A stretch of 64,000 nt of DNA, taken from Coptis chinensis (lineage: Eukaryota > Streptophyta > Magnoliopsida > Ranunculales > Ranunculaceae). The stretch's first letter is position 1; every line of letters begins with the position of its first letter. The stretch is taken from positions 17,502,001 to 17,566,000 of the forward strand of contig CM027380.1 in the NCBI GenBank assembly GCA_015680905.1, written 5' to 3'. The position numbers were made by a program, and so were the translations under genes. Under the pieces are notes generated by a model. The model had not been told where the DNA came from. It did not search any database and saw only the letters and a program-made list of their open reading frames with translations. Shown piece after piece: positions 11,716-24,900 of this stretch.

Positions 11716-12412
11716 GAGTACTGCTACGGGATAGCCACTGTTTCGTAGATGGCTAACTGCCCAATGGTATAATGCCACGTCACGCAAGAGAAACTTGCTA
11801 TTTATTCAATCTTGCTTTGAAGAAAAAAATAGCCAAGATCAGGAAAGCAAGCAGTTCGATCATCTTGTTCAACCACAACAGGCCATGGTTGCCTCTTCAT
11901 CTTGGACGCAAACAACCATGTTTGCCCAAATAATCGTCATGGCTTCCATCACTACCAAATTTTCTCAAATCTTGAGAAAACACAATATTTGGACTAAAAA
12001 ACTTTGGTTAAAAAGATAGACAACATTGAATCACGTGGAAAGCTAAATTTTGGTAGATATTCCAAAATTGCTCCTTTCCAAATTAAATACAAAAGATTGT
12101 ATTGTTTCTATCTTAATAAAAGTTTAGGATTTTTGAAACCTAAAGTTTTTATTCAATTCTATTATTTTGCATTTCTAATTAAGCCCTTGGTTAAACAAAT
12201 TCAGAACGATGAAGTGGTTTTATATGAAGAGAGTTATGTGTCATCTCTTTTTGTTGTTATTTTGTTTTGTTTTTCTTAACCAAAAATAAGAAAATAAAGG
12301 AGAGAACCGGATGAAATTGTTGCAATTCAAGTTTTTCAACCACGACGTGGCTTTAATTGATATATTACCAGATTGGGGATGTTAGCCTGCTAGAAGACAG
12401 CTAGCATTTTCG
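11716..12412. mobile_element. Mutator-like MITE, 9-bp TSD TTCTTATTA
   Basis: TTCTTATTA occurs exactly at both edges (11707-11715 and 12413-12421; with the preceding G the match is 10 bp). The long termini are imperfect inverted repeats: left 'GATGGCTAACTGCCCAATGG' followed by 'GCCACGTCA'; the right end on the opposite strand reads 'GGCTAACATCCCCAAT' followed by 'GCCACGTCG'. A 9-bp duplication with long, imperfect TIRs is typical of Mutator-like elements. The 0.7 kb interior has no transposase. Its short open frames are unrecognised, so gene capture (Pack-MULE) cannot be claimed. Confidence 0.75.
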
Positions 12413-12421
12413 TTCTTATTA

Positions 12422-14324
12422 ATATGTGGATATGCGGACCACTCGATAATCTAATACATGCCCCTCCGATGAGATGAGACCCACATATCTTGTGAAATGA
12501 TTAGGGATTCCGGCCTCCTCAATTTACACTTCGATCATCAGGACAATGATCCTAGAAGACTAGAAAGTTACCAAAAAAAGAGAGTAGAAGACTAGAAGTG
12601 CTGTGATTGAATTGATTGGACGTCAGGACAATGATGGAGAATTTCCCCAAGAAACGATCTAGTAATGATCCTATATATTGGACGTTGGGATCCCTTAGAC
12701 GTTTCTTACAAAAATAAAAATAGGCTTGAAAGTTGTCCATCTGCAGTAAATTTGATTTTTTCACGTGGAAAATTCCATGCAATATAATCAACCACAACCT
12801 TAATTATACAATCTAAAAAGGAAAAAGAGCAGTTCATATATACTTCATATTTATGTAAGTTTAGGCGATATTAATTATGCACACCGTACCTTTTAAAATC
12901 ATATCATAGAACTCTTGATTTTCCCATTTGACATGATTTCTTTATATTATAAAACGTGTAGGTGACCATTATTTTGGCTTAGCTTAGTTTTGTAACAAAT
13001 AGAGCATGCCAGCAAGCCGACATTCGAAAAACAACACAAATATCTGTGGCCTAACTATGAATTTTTTAACTCATCTTCTACAATATATATTATATCCGGC
13101 CTCTATTGCCATGGGTTTAGGCAATGACTGAGATTTCCAAACGTGTGGATCACTTATAGGGGTGTCAATAATTAAACCGACCTATCAATAAGAGCCAATT
13201 GGAGGTTGTTAAAGAGTCCCCATTTTTTTCTATAACCAGATCAAAAGTCACACAAGAAACACATACATATAGGCGTGCTATTCTGAGAAACACATTTCAT
13301 ATTAGGTTATTAGTGAACACAAAACGTTCACTTAATTTTTGTAACCTTAAAGTTACCTACTTAGCTGCGATATACATCAATTGGAGCCTAAATTTCAAGA
13401 CTGACCATTTTCACTATCAAAACTAGTTTATAAGCGTCCCATTTTAACTACTTAAATGCTTCTTTTTCAACGTCCGGTAGAGCACAGTTTGAACATAACT
13501 GCTATTTCTAACTTCTAACATTGTACAACCGCCATAAATAGTGGGCCAATTGATTCTAGAAGGAATGGACCAAACTAAATAACTAATACAACAACCAAAA
13601 AATGATAGTGGGCCAACTGTTCAAATGAACACAAAAATATCTTTCAAAAATAAAAGCAGAGGTTCGCTTGTTTGATGGAAATATGAGAAATTTGAAACAA
13701 AATTCTACGGTAAAAATTTGTTTTATAAATCTTTCCAAAACAAATATTACATATGCTTGGGTCAGGGGAGGGAACCAGGATTTGAAGTTTGAGGGGGCGA
13801 GAGTACATGAGGGGCCATAAGTGCATCTTTTCTAAAACTGTCCGCTTGTTTGAATGGAAATATAAGCAAACTTGGAAAACATTATATGGTAAAAGTTTGT
13901 TTTATAAATCTAAAACAAAAATTTAATCTGATTTATATGTGCTTGGTTAATGAACAACACACCACTATAAAAGAGGGAGAGGAGAGGAGAATAGAGAGAA
14001 GGGCCGGGTGACAGATCGATTTTTTTTGTTATGATTTTTTTTGTTATGATTGGTGATGGTGATTGAGTGATAGAGATCAGAGAAAATGGAGGAACAGGAA
14101 AGAGAAGATGACGTATTAACTAGGGAAACTTTTGTCGACAAATTTTATAGGGATCGGTTATATGAACTCCGCTTATTCAAACAATTAGAAGTTGATTTTT
14201 GGTAGAGATGTTCTCTACACAATAGAGATTATCTTCACAAAAAATCAGTTCATTTGAAGATGAACAACTTCATCAAAAATCGTTTAGAAAGTTTTCAAAT
14301 TATCCAATGGTCAATTGAGCTATA
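12422..14324. other. Intergenic DNA with transposon fragments
   Basis: No gene. A hAT-like end (TAGGGGTGTCAATAATTA) starts at 13157 but no matching right end was found. A diverged duplication lies at 13664-13949. A stretch 'GGAGGGAACCAGGATTTGAA' near 13766 resembles another hAT terminus, also unpaired. Confidence 0.4.
13664..13949. repeat. Diverged direct repeat (~105 bp, two copies)
   Basis: Copies at about 13664-13764 and 13842-13949 share 'CGCTTGTTTGA', 'TGGAAATATRAG', 'GTTTTATAAATCT' and 'TATRTGCTTGG'. A 77-bp unrelated spacer lies between them. The divergence suggests an old duplication. Confidence 0.65.
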
Positions 14325-14332
14325 AAATTTTA

Positions 14333-15065
14333 GGGTGATGATATTCATGCTCACCATATTATTTACTAACCCCACCAACTAAAAAATTTGCACCCACTTT
14401 ATCAATAAACCCACCATATTTTCAAAAGAGTACTATTTTCACAAATCAGCCCACAAGTCTTCCCAATTAACAATAAAATCCCAAATTAAAACTAAAAAAG
14501 ACAAATCAAAGATATTCTTTCTCCAATTTTGTTAAATTAAGGTAATAGTGGTTTCACTTTTCATTATCTAGAATAGTTGGAGTATTGGTGTTCCATTATT
14601 TGCTTCCACTTTTTATTCCTATAGAAAAAGGGTTTAATTCTTTAACAATAAAAATAACCCATACACTCTTTGGTTGATAGAACATAACTACTAATCTTAA
14701 TGAAAATCACCAAAGAAGACAATTGCTTGCTCAATGACTTCCAAGAATTCAATTTATCCAAAAAATTAAAACAAGAACCCATTTACACAAAATTAACTCA
14801 TTACATTATTCATTAATTATAAAATTCATATTATGATGAATATTTGTTTAGATTGAAAGTTAGGTTATATCAAATTTTAATCATATTTAGTTGTTATCTT
14901 TGTTAGCATAAAAAAGTCTTTTTGCTTGAAAAATTAAAACGTGAGATGAGATAAGTGAATGGATGTGGGTGTGATCAACAATATACGAGGGCAATCTTGT
15001 CCAAATAAAACAAACACTTTAAGTGAGTGTTGTGCGTAAAATGGTGGGTTTATATAACACCATCC
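14333..15065. mobile_element. MITE with GGGTGATG/GGATGGTG ends, TSD AAATTTTA
   Basis: The left end reads GGGTGATGATATTCATGCTC and the right end on the other strand reads GGATGGTGTTATATAAACCC; both continue into CACCAT followed by T/A runs. The flanking 8 bp AAATTTTA is duplicated (14325-14332 and 15066-15073). The duplication is low-complexity, so it weighs less than the paired termini. The 733-bp interior is non-coding. Confidence 0.62.
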
Positions 15066-15073
15066 AAATTTTA

Positions 15074-15647
15074 ATTTCGATACAATTTTTGATAAGATTA
15101 GACATATTCAATTGGGCTGATTTTTGGTGGGGGTGTTCTCCATCATGAGATGTATACATTCACAAAAAATTAGTCCTCAATTCATTTGTAAATTCATTTT
15201 TAGAAGTGGAGTAAATTTGGAGTCACTATAAAGTGGAGTTCATATAACCATTCCCAATTTTATATGCAAACATATATCAAATTTATTTATTATTTATTAT
15301 TTTATTATTTTGTTATGTTTGTGGAAATGTTTTCATCAGGACCATTATATAATTGTGCAAACGCACCCGGAAAAATGGTGAAAACAACTTGTAATAAACT
15401 AGGATTCCTCTCCCCTCTTCCCTTTCCCTTGATTATTATTTTTATTATTATTATTATTTTTTTTTTGTGTATTGGGGTGTGGTGGGGAGACCCTAATTTC
15501 CCATCCAAAAAGAGTGCAGACCCTTACAAATAATTATATAAGTGGTGGCAGAGAGCCTTTGGAATATAGTTTCTTCTTTCCTGTGCCTCAGCTGTCTAAA
15601 TAGAATGACATGGGCAAACTCGATTTTATTCAGGTTGTAGCTTTCCA
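15074..15647. other. Downstream region of the KAS II-like gene
   Basis: Lies 3' of the minus-strand KAS II stop codon (15648-15650) and should include its 3' UTR. Poly-T and ATT runs near 15435-15470 are the only notable sequence. No independent gene is supported. Confidence 0.45.
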
Positions 15648-15956
15648 TCAAACGTACTTGTAAGGGGCAAACAATATGGACGAATTGTGGCCGCCAAAGC
15701 CAGATGAGTTAGATAGTGCCACCTTTATGTCAAGCCTTTCTTTCTTACTGCCAACCAGCACATTCATGTCCTGTTTCAATGTCATTCATCATCGGTATAT
15801 GTTCAAGTGCAACCAAAAAATGATGCGCAACTTAACAATGCAAGGGACTGAACGTCATTGTATATATGGACATACTACATAAGAAGTAGCACATACCACG
15901 CCTTTGTCAGGGTTATCCAGATTGATATTAGGATGGAGCCATCCTGTCCGTATTGC
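15648..15956 (-). CDS. KAS II-like gene, last two exons
   Basis: Exon nine (15956-15897) encodes '[20 protein letters not shown]', preceded by TTGTAG and followed by GTATGTGC. Exon ten (15770-15648) encodes '[18 protein letters not shown]', '[15 protein letters not shown]' and the stop. The GFGG loop and C-terminal 'FAPYK' are characteristic of plant KAS II. They continue the frame of the exon ending at 39408, 23.45 kb away, which shows that E1 and its contents sit in an intron of one gene. Confidence 0.85.
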
Positions 15957-18900
15957 CTACAAGTGTAAGTGAATCCAAGATCAGACTAGAGAAAAATCAG
16001 AAGTTATGCAGAATTTCTTCTCATGCACAGTAATGTCATAATGTAGAAAACTGGTGTGGTTGCATACTTCTACAACTGACTGGGCAATTGGTTGAGCACC
16101 TTCTGTACGAGGCTACGAGCATGTGCAATGCATAGGGTCCTCTGGAAGTAGTTAAACAATATACACAGTGCAATTACTTCATTCAGCATTATGTTGCTGG
16201 AGTCATACTAACATTTGTAAAACGATAGGAAAAAAATCCCTCTGATTTTCCCAAATATGAGAAATATACATAACCAATATAACCTTGAATTCATACTGCA
16301 TTCATCTATAATAGATTGTTTGGATTTGAACCTTAACCTAGGACATAAATGACTATCTTTTGCCATAATACTAAGGGTTTATTAGTGTTTGGGTAGAAAC
16401 TCGTCCAAACCCACCAATGGTTTCGTTAGGGAGGCTGTTGTAATGAATTGTTGAGACTGTACCACAAAGGCGGCCTATGTATCCGAATCGTTCTCCGGAA
16501 TCAAGTCTCTCAAATCAACTGTAATTCTTTGTTTCATTAGAATGGGGTATTTATATGATAATAATGAAAAATATCATTTTTTTAATTGCTATAAAATCTT
16601 CTGTAATTATGTAAAGTCTTAATATGGAAGCATATCTTGACAAATATATTTTCTAAATCTAAACTTGCTATATCTAGCTTATGGTGTTATAATTTTGGGC
16701 AGGGCAAGCATGCCATAATTTTGGGCAGGGCAAATATGCCATAATTTTGGGCAGGATAGGCATGCCATAATTTTGGGAAACGCAGACACGCTATAATTTT
16801 GGGCGGCGCTGACATGCCATAATTTTGGGCATCGTACATAGTAGTGAGTGATGCTATGATGGTACCCAACGATGGCTGTTTATAAGGGTGCAGATATGGT
16901 GACACATACACCGCCCCTTCTTTGCTGAATGGAACTAGTTCCTTGTGGTGAAGAACACTACACTATAAGAGTCATTTTGTAACATAGCAAAATTTTCATT
17001 TGTAACACATATATCCGTTACTACCTTTTTAACGAACATAATTATTAGGTTTATTCGTATCCGTTAGTATATTTCATTTTATTTTTCCAATTATTATAAA
17101 AGTATTATTTTAATGTTTGGTAACAATTAATTTCGTTAGGAAACAAATAAAAAAGAATAAAAAACATCTAACGGAAATACCAAAAGGGTATATGTGGAAC
17201 TAACGCAAAAGATTAGAACTAAATAAAACAAAGTTCTCCCCGACGCTCATCTCTCTCAAGTCTCCAAGCCTCCATGAAAACATCGTCTCCTCTGTCAAAG
17301 AATGAAGTGAACTAGGTACGCTTTCTCTCTCATTCTCTCCTTCTACCCAAACCCTAGAAATTTGGCGAACATTATATATATGTGAGATAGTAAGTAACTG
17401 AAGCGCACCAAACATTACTAACACTTACAACTGTTAGAAATTACAAATTTAAACGGGCTATCAACAGTTGCATATCCGTTACAAAGAATTATACTAACGG
17501 ATATAACTCTTACTAAAGTTAATTTCAGTAACGGTTGTATCCGTTACTAAATTTGGTCTACGTGATAGTGACGTCCCAGAGCTAACATATATAACCGTTA
17601 GTAAAAATATAAGTAACGAATATAGTTGTTGGTAAACGCCTTTTCTAGTGTAGTGGAATAAAAAATCAGTTCGAAAAGAATGTGAATTGAAGGTGCAAAA
17701 ATAGACGGAGGTGAATATTGCGAAAAGAAAGCAACCAAAGGCTGTTTGCTTGACACGAATGCCTAAGGCTGTTTGTACAACTATGAAATATTGATCGTTG
17801 TTTTTGTTCGTTGCTTAGTTCAGGTAACACCAGTGGTATGAAAACACTCATTACTAATGAAATGAAGAAACTTTTGGGCGTTAAATGTATTGTAGTCACC
17901 CCCAATTGTTGGCAATTCACTGGAGAAACAACCCTGTTCTACGACAGTAGTTGGATAGGTACTCCAACTATTCAATGTCGACCATTTCTTGGCCCTAGTT
18001 TTAAGCTGTGTATAAAATATTGGTGAAACTTGAGCTTTGTTGTAATATCGAATTTTCAATATTTCTTTAATTTTCTTCAAGGACAACTTCTTGACTTTTG
18101 ATGCACAAGGTAAGGGGTTGCAAATGTTCACCAATGATTTTTGATGAGTGGAGTAAGGTGTTGTAAACGCAAACTCCATGATTTTTTTACGCATGGACTA
18201 AGGTATTACAAATGCAAAGTCCACGAGTTTGGATGCGTGGAGTAAGGTGTTGCAAACGCAAACTCCATGACTTTTTGATGCGTGAACTAAGGTATTGCAA
18301 ACGCAAAGTTCACGATTTTGGATGCATGGAGTAAGGTGTTGCAAACGCAAACACCACGACTTTATGATAATTTGACTAAGGTATTGCAAACACAAAGTCC
18401 ACGACTTTGGATGCGTGGAGTAAGGTATTGCAAACGCAAACTCCATGATTTTTTTATGTGTGAAGTAAAGTGTTACAAACGCAAACTCTACGACTTTGAA
18501 TTGGTATAGGTTAAACATTCACATCACCTAAACTAAAGTAATGGTGACGGAACTAGAGTAATTGATATATATTATTCTTGCCTTGCTGAATGGAAGTAAA
18601 GAAGTAAAATGTGGAAGAATGCACTTTATTGATGATTAAACATCTAGAAAAACATAGCAAGTTTATCTTATGGACAAGCTCTAAGGAGCTATAAGATCAA
18701 GCTACTAACTTCTACTAATGGAAACAAATTTAACGATAAAAACGCCTAAAATGGAGTGCATTCCATGGTTTTTAAAAAAAAACAAAAACAAAAGAGGGTT
18801 CCCGCAATTGTGCAAAGGAAATATGATCCTTTGGAAGCAGGACGATCAATGATAAAAGGTCCTTCCCAATTTTCGCCGAGTTTTCCTGCATCAATGATCT

Positions 18901-21900
18901 TTGATTGTCTACAAAAGACCTTGTCACCCGGATAAAAAACTTTCAAGCGAAACTTCTTGTCATATTGCTTCTTCATCGCGGCTTGGTAATGGAAGAGACG
19001 AGCAATACTCTCTTCGCGCACTTCATCTAGATTGGCCTTTGAATGAGCTAGCAATTCATCATTATGACCATTGTTTAAGGCGGCAGTGCGAGTTGTCACA
19101 AAAAAACTTCAGTAGGTAACACCGCTTCTGCTATATAAACGAGGTTAAATTGAACAGTACTGCACTTATTGCAGTATCTGTAGCGGCCAAGTAAGCTCCA
19201 ACAGGTTGTCTTGTATGTGGGCTGGCCAAGATTGGTGTGTAGGAACCGTTATGGTTGCATCAAATGATTTACAAATTGTGAAAACCCATGCGTAGCGGAA
19301 TAAGGGGTGTTCACGATTTTAGTTAGAATCATACCTTTGATTAGCTGTGATAACTCTAAGAATCCAAGCTCTACGAATCAGCAACCTCTTGATCTTCTGT
19401 TGTATTTCTATCCTTATAATGGACGTTGTGTGTGCAATGATCTACCAGCCCTTTCTTTCTCTCTTTGCCTCTCTTTAGCAATCACTGAATGATAATTTCG
19501 GCCAAGAAGAAAATATTTCTTTATATAGACTACAATAGGGACCATGAGGAGAAATTAGGGTTAGGTCTCCTGACGGGCTTGGGCTTCCCATGTTCGCCCA
19601 GAACACACGGCCCAAGTCCGTTAACAAATGACTTATTCCACTAAAAGCCATTGTCGCACTACCGCCCTAATCCTGAATTACATTTATGGGCTCTATATTA
19701 TATGCTTGTTGATCTCCCCATGTTAAGATATTGAATGCCCGTTGATTAAGTCAAGTTACTGACAACTACATTAATCAACTTCTTATGTCCTTGAGTAGTA
19801 CCACTCAACATCATTGTCATGTCAGATTAAATCCACCTGCAGGGTTTACATGACAATCCTTATGAGCTACTCAAGGGGACATCATCAACCCGACTTCTTA
19901 CGGGTCACATATTCCTTCTATAATCAACAACACACCTTGCATACAATGTCATTACCCAATCCATCGAGTTTGTTAATTCACAAATGAATCTCACTTATTG
20001 ATGATTTAAAGCAATGTACAATGTACATAAGTACCCGTTATTATATCCAGATTAAGAGGACAATCATCCATACTAACAGAGGTGTTTGTTCTTTATATAG
20101 TCAGAATAAAGAGAAACAACCTCACCGGTCCTGTTCAATATACACAAAGTGTACTAGTGTAATCCTGTAGTTAAGATAGACTAATACCAGATTATACTAC
20201 AACCATACCAATGGTTTGTCCAAATCCATCTAGATTGTGAACGTTTACTTATACTTTTTAAGGTATTGATGATATGATCTTCTGTGTGTCACCACACACC
20301 ATATCATCTACAACATAAAGTATTAGACACATGCATATAACTAATAACATATATAATATGCATAACTTTTACCCATATGATTCTCATTCAAAATATAAAT
20401 AATTAGAGTTAATACAAAAGTAATGTTTTTAGTATATAACCTTATCATGGTGGTGAGACCAGGTATTTCTTGATTGATTGGAAGGCATTTTCACAGTCAT
20501 CATTCCACCCTATTGAGTCTTTTGAAGTCTGAAAGAAAGGACGACATCTATTTGAGTACTTAGAGATGAAACGATTTAGTGCTGCTAAGTGCCCTGTGAG
20601 CTGCTGAATTTCCTTTTTTGTTTTTGGAGAAGGCATGGCTTGAATGGATCAGATATGTTTTGGGTTAGCTTCAATGCCTCGGTGAGTCATCAAATACCCT
20701 AGAAATTTTCCTGAGATTAGTCCGAATGGGCATTTCAAAAGATTTAGCTGCATGTTGAATTCATCAATTCTATTAAAAACTGATTGCAAATCAGAGATGT
20801 GATCTCCACTGTGCTTGGATTTTACAACCATGTCATCAATATAAGCCTCCATTGTCTTGCCCACCATATCTCCATATGTGGTGTTGATCATCCTCTGATA
20901 AGTAGCCCCTGTGTTTTTAAACCGAAAGACATAACTTGATAACAAAAAAATCCCTTGATCAGTTATGAATGCAGTCGCTTATTGATCCTTAACAGATAGC
21001 GGGAGGTGGTGGTACCCCGAATAAGCATCCATAAATGATAATCGTAGGTATCCAGACGTGGCATCCACCAATTCTGATATTCGTGGAAGAGGGTGAATTG
21101 GGTAAGCTTTGTTAAGGTTCACGAAATCGATGCACACTTTCATTTTATCATCTTTCTTGGGTACTGCAACTACATTAGACAACCATTTCGGATATGAAAC
21201 TGGCTGTATAAACTTAATTGAGAGTAAACGATCAATCTCTTCTTTGACTTTGAGTTTTCTATCTGGGGCCATGCGCTAGGTTTCTGCTGTGCTGGCTTGA
21301 TGGTAGGATCAATGTCAAGTGTCTGGCATGCAACTTCTGGGCTAATTCCAGGTATCTGTTCCACTGATCATGCAAAGATCTTATTGTTCTTTCTGAGGAG
21401 TGTAACCATTTTCTTTTGTTCATTTTCCGACAGCTCTGCTGATATGAAAGTTCTTTCTCTGCATGAATTCCCAATCTGTACTTCTAAGAGGCGGTCCATA
21501 GTCGACGGTCCTTCATTTCGTGAACTAGCAGTACAAATACTATGTGAGACCGATTTTGACTTGGACACCTCTTGCAAATTGCTGAGTGCTGTATTTTCCC
21601 GCATATCAGACTAATGATATTCCTCCAAAACCTTTTCATAATAGCTGTAGGAAGCCATCTGGTTGCCTCGCACTTTACAGATTTTGTCAAGAGATGGGAA
21701 CTTTACTGCCTGGTAAAAGGTAGAGACTACTGCACCCATACTGTGGAGCCAATCCCTTCCTAGGATTGCATTGTAAGGGGATTTGTAGTTCATTAGAAGC
21801 AATGTCTACTGTCTTGTCCATGAACTTGACTAGTAAAAAGACTCTTCCTACCGAGGATGTTGCCGTTCCATCAAACCCGATTATTGGATTATTTTATGCA

Positions 21901-24900
21901 ACAATCAAATTCCCTGAAAGTTGCATGTTCTTGTAGCAACCTGCAAAAATAACGCTGACAGAACTTCCGGGTCTTTCATTATGCGTTGAACTTGCCATAA
22001 TCCAATAGAAGCTGAGATGACGACCACATCATAATGAGGATGATGGATGCCAATTAGGTCTCTATCATTAAAACATAGGGGACCCAGTTCGGTAGTTTTT
22101 AAACGAATTCCTTCAACAAAATCAATGTTATTCACGTTATAAAATTCATGCAAGAAACCAAACTTGGCTTGCTGTTCACACTTCTGCCTTGTTCGTGAAA
22201 TATCATTGATTTTGGCATGACTAGCTAGTATGATATTGTAGCTAGTCATCGCTAAATTTTGCTTTACAGTCTTTGAAAGTAAAAACTCATCTAACTGTCC
22301 CTTTTCGACTAGCTTTTGTATTTTTCCCCTAAGGGATATGCAATTTTCTGTTTCAAGACCAAAATCATTATGAAAGTGACACCAAATATTTTTGTCACAT
22401 TTAGACTTGGTGTTTTCAGGTAAGGGCATCGGAGAAAAAAGTAAGTTGCGTCGATTGATGTTCTCATATACTGTAGCATACTTGGCATTTAATGGAGTGA
22501 GCTTCATTTCTTCCCAAACTATGTTTGCCTTTTGGTAGTCTGATTTATGTTGTTGCCCTTTCGACGTGTTTTGCTTATGTTTGTCGTTACCATTGTTTGA
22601 ATCTTCACTCCCAAAATCTTTGTCTCTGGAGGCTTTTGCTCTAACATCTTCCTCGATATTAATGAATTGTTGCGTTCGTGCAAATAAATCGAACTTTGAT
22701 TGCGGGGGGTCCCATACAAGGGAGTTGTAAATTCCATTTTTATCGTAATGGACTCCTTCCTTGAATGCATGAATGATTATTACGTTAGGGATATCAGCAA
22801 CCTCTACTTGCATTTGGCGGAAACAAATTACGAACTTTGCCAGTGTTTCATCTTTTTGTTGCTTGGTGTTTAGCAAGATGTTGTCATCCTTAGGACGTGT
22901 CCAATTATGCTTAAACTGATCTGTGAATTGATTTGATGATTCTTGGAATTATGTGATAGATTGAGCTGGCAGGCTGGAAAGGTAATGTAAAGCTTCTCCT
23001 TTTAGTGTAGACGGAAAAAGTTTGCATAAAAGGAGGTCATCTCTACGCCAAAGAATTAGTCTGCTTTTAAATTCCATAACTTGATCGTTCGGGTCACCTC
23101 CTGCTTCATCGAACTTAGGAAGATCTGGCTGTTTGAATCCTTTTTGATGTTTTGCATTTTATATCTTTAAAGAAAATCGCTTGACAACGTCTTCATTTAC
23201 CGCTAGGTTTTTCCATCGAGTTTCGGCTATACCAGTATTGCTCATTGTTTTCGTAATGATGTCTTTGATCTGTTGTTTAGTGTATACTGCCCCTGTAACT
23301 TCTTGATTTTGGATGACTATTGGATAAACTTCTCGATGTTGTATCTCATACTGATGTCACCCCCAGTTGTTTTAACTCTATAGTTCGTTGGTTCTTTGGA
23401 CTATGAGACCTGTGTCGATAATACTGGCTATGCCGTCGGGTTAGGGAGTGGTTTCTCCAATGTTGTCGTATTCTGGGCTGATCTTTGGGTAGCCTTCGGT
23501 ACTGATTTGCTGTGTTCAAACCATGCTTTAACTCATGTTGTAGTTTGTGTTGGAGGTCATATATAGTTTTGTCGTCTAGAGTTGTTCCATGTGCTATATG
23601 TTGTCATATGACCATATCTTTCTTGACGTGCTATGACTAATGCCTGATGACCTTGGAATGTCTCGAGAGGTATGATGGCTACTTGACAAAGTGTGCCGTT
23701 GTTTTTCAAGGCTTGTGCCATGACCAATTCTAGGTCTATCATTGTCACACCCCAAATTTCCAGAAAATTTAAAATAGAGAATTATCCACAATATAGTTAT
23801 CTCAATCGTCACCCTATTCAATCATATGAAAACCCAGGATGAAACGAAACCCTAATAACATATTATCAACCACGATATTAAAATCTGAGATCAAATTTAA
23901 AACCAAAATGAACAATTCTTCAATCACATTATAAAACTACAAAGAAATTAACTGTATGTGCCACCATATCTGCACCCTTATAAACAACCATCGTTGGGGT
24001 ACCATTATAGTGCCACTCACTACTAGGCACGATGCCCAAGATTATGGCATGCCGCCATAAAAATTATGGCTTGCCCGCTACCCAAAATAAAATTATGGCG
24101 CAGCCTGTCTCCGCCTAAAATTATGGTGTGCTGGCCCCCCCAAAATTATGGCGTCGCCCGCCCCAAAATTATGGCGTCAACCGCTGCTATCCAAAATTAT
24201 GGCGCATACACCCCAAAATTATGGCGTGCTGCTACGCCTGTAAATTTTGGCATGCCTGCCCTACCCAAAATTATGGCGCCATAAGCTAGATATAGCAGGT
24301 TTAGATTTAGAAAACATATTTGTCAAGATATGCTTCCATATTAAGACTTTACATAATTACATAAGATTTTCTAGCAATTAAGGAAATGATATTTCTCATT
24401 ATTATCCTATAAATACCCCATTCCTTTGAAACAAAGAACTACGTTCATTTGAGAGACTTGATTCCAGAGAACGATTTGGATACATAGGCATCCATTGAAG
24501 GTACAATCTCAACAATTCATTACAACAACCTCCCTTACGAAACCATTGGTGTGTTTGGGCGAGTTCTTACCCAAACATAATTGGCGCCGTCTGTGGTTCT
24601 TACCAACGAACCTTCGTCCATGTTCTTTCTTCCAAGATTCGGTAATGGCAAAAACAACAAGATCTCAAGTGAGCAAGAACGCAAGATTACAACAAGAAGG
24701 AGAAAACAACTTACCCAATCCCGAAGTTCCGACTAGTCAAACCTTGATGAATCAACCAGTCGCTCTAGATCTACAAGCTCAGCCTTCAAACCTCCAGGTG
24801 CCACGACAACGCAGATCTAGACATACACGACTTCAGACTCCAATAACTCATTCTCAAGATCTAGAGGCAAACAAAACGGATTCAGAGAATATGGAGATAG

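Noticed and set aside
13157..13175. TAGGGGTGTCAATAATTA as the start of another hAT MITE
   Set aside because: No matching right terminus or 8-bp duplication could be found.
15264..15533. 89-codon frame with hydrophobic stretches, possible small membrane protein
   Set aside because: Low-complexity ATT runs create the hydrophobic residues; no start context, homology or partner gene.
16687..16911. 74-codon frame across the LTR minisatellite
   Set aside because: A repeat artefact (CPKLW-like units); the same artefact appears in every LTR copy.
24036..24282. Regular ~25-bp repeats with variable parts between, resembling a CRISPR array
   Set aside because: The repeats lie in an LTR, occur in all four LTRs of the family, degrade internally, have no cas genes, and the window is a plant nuclear genome.
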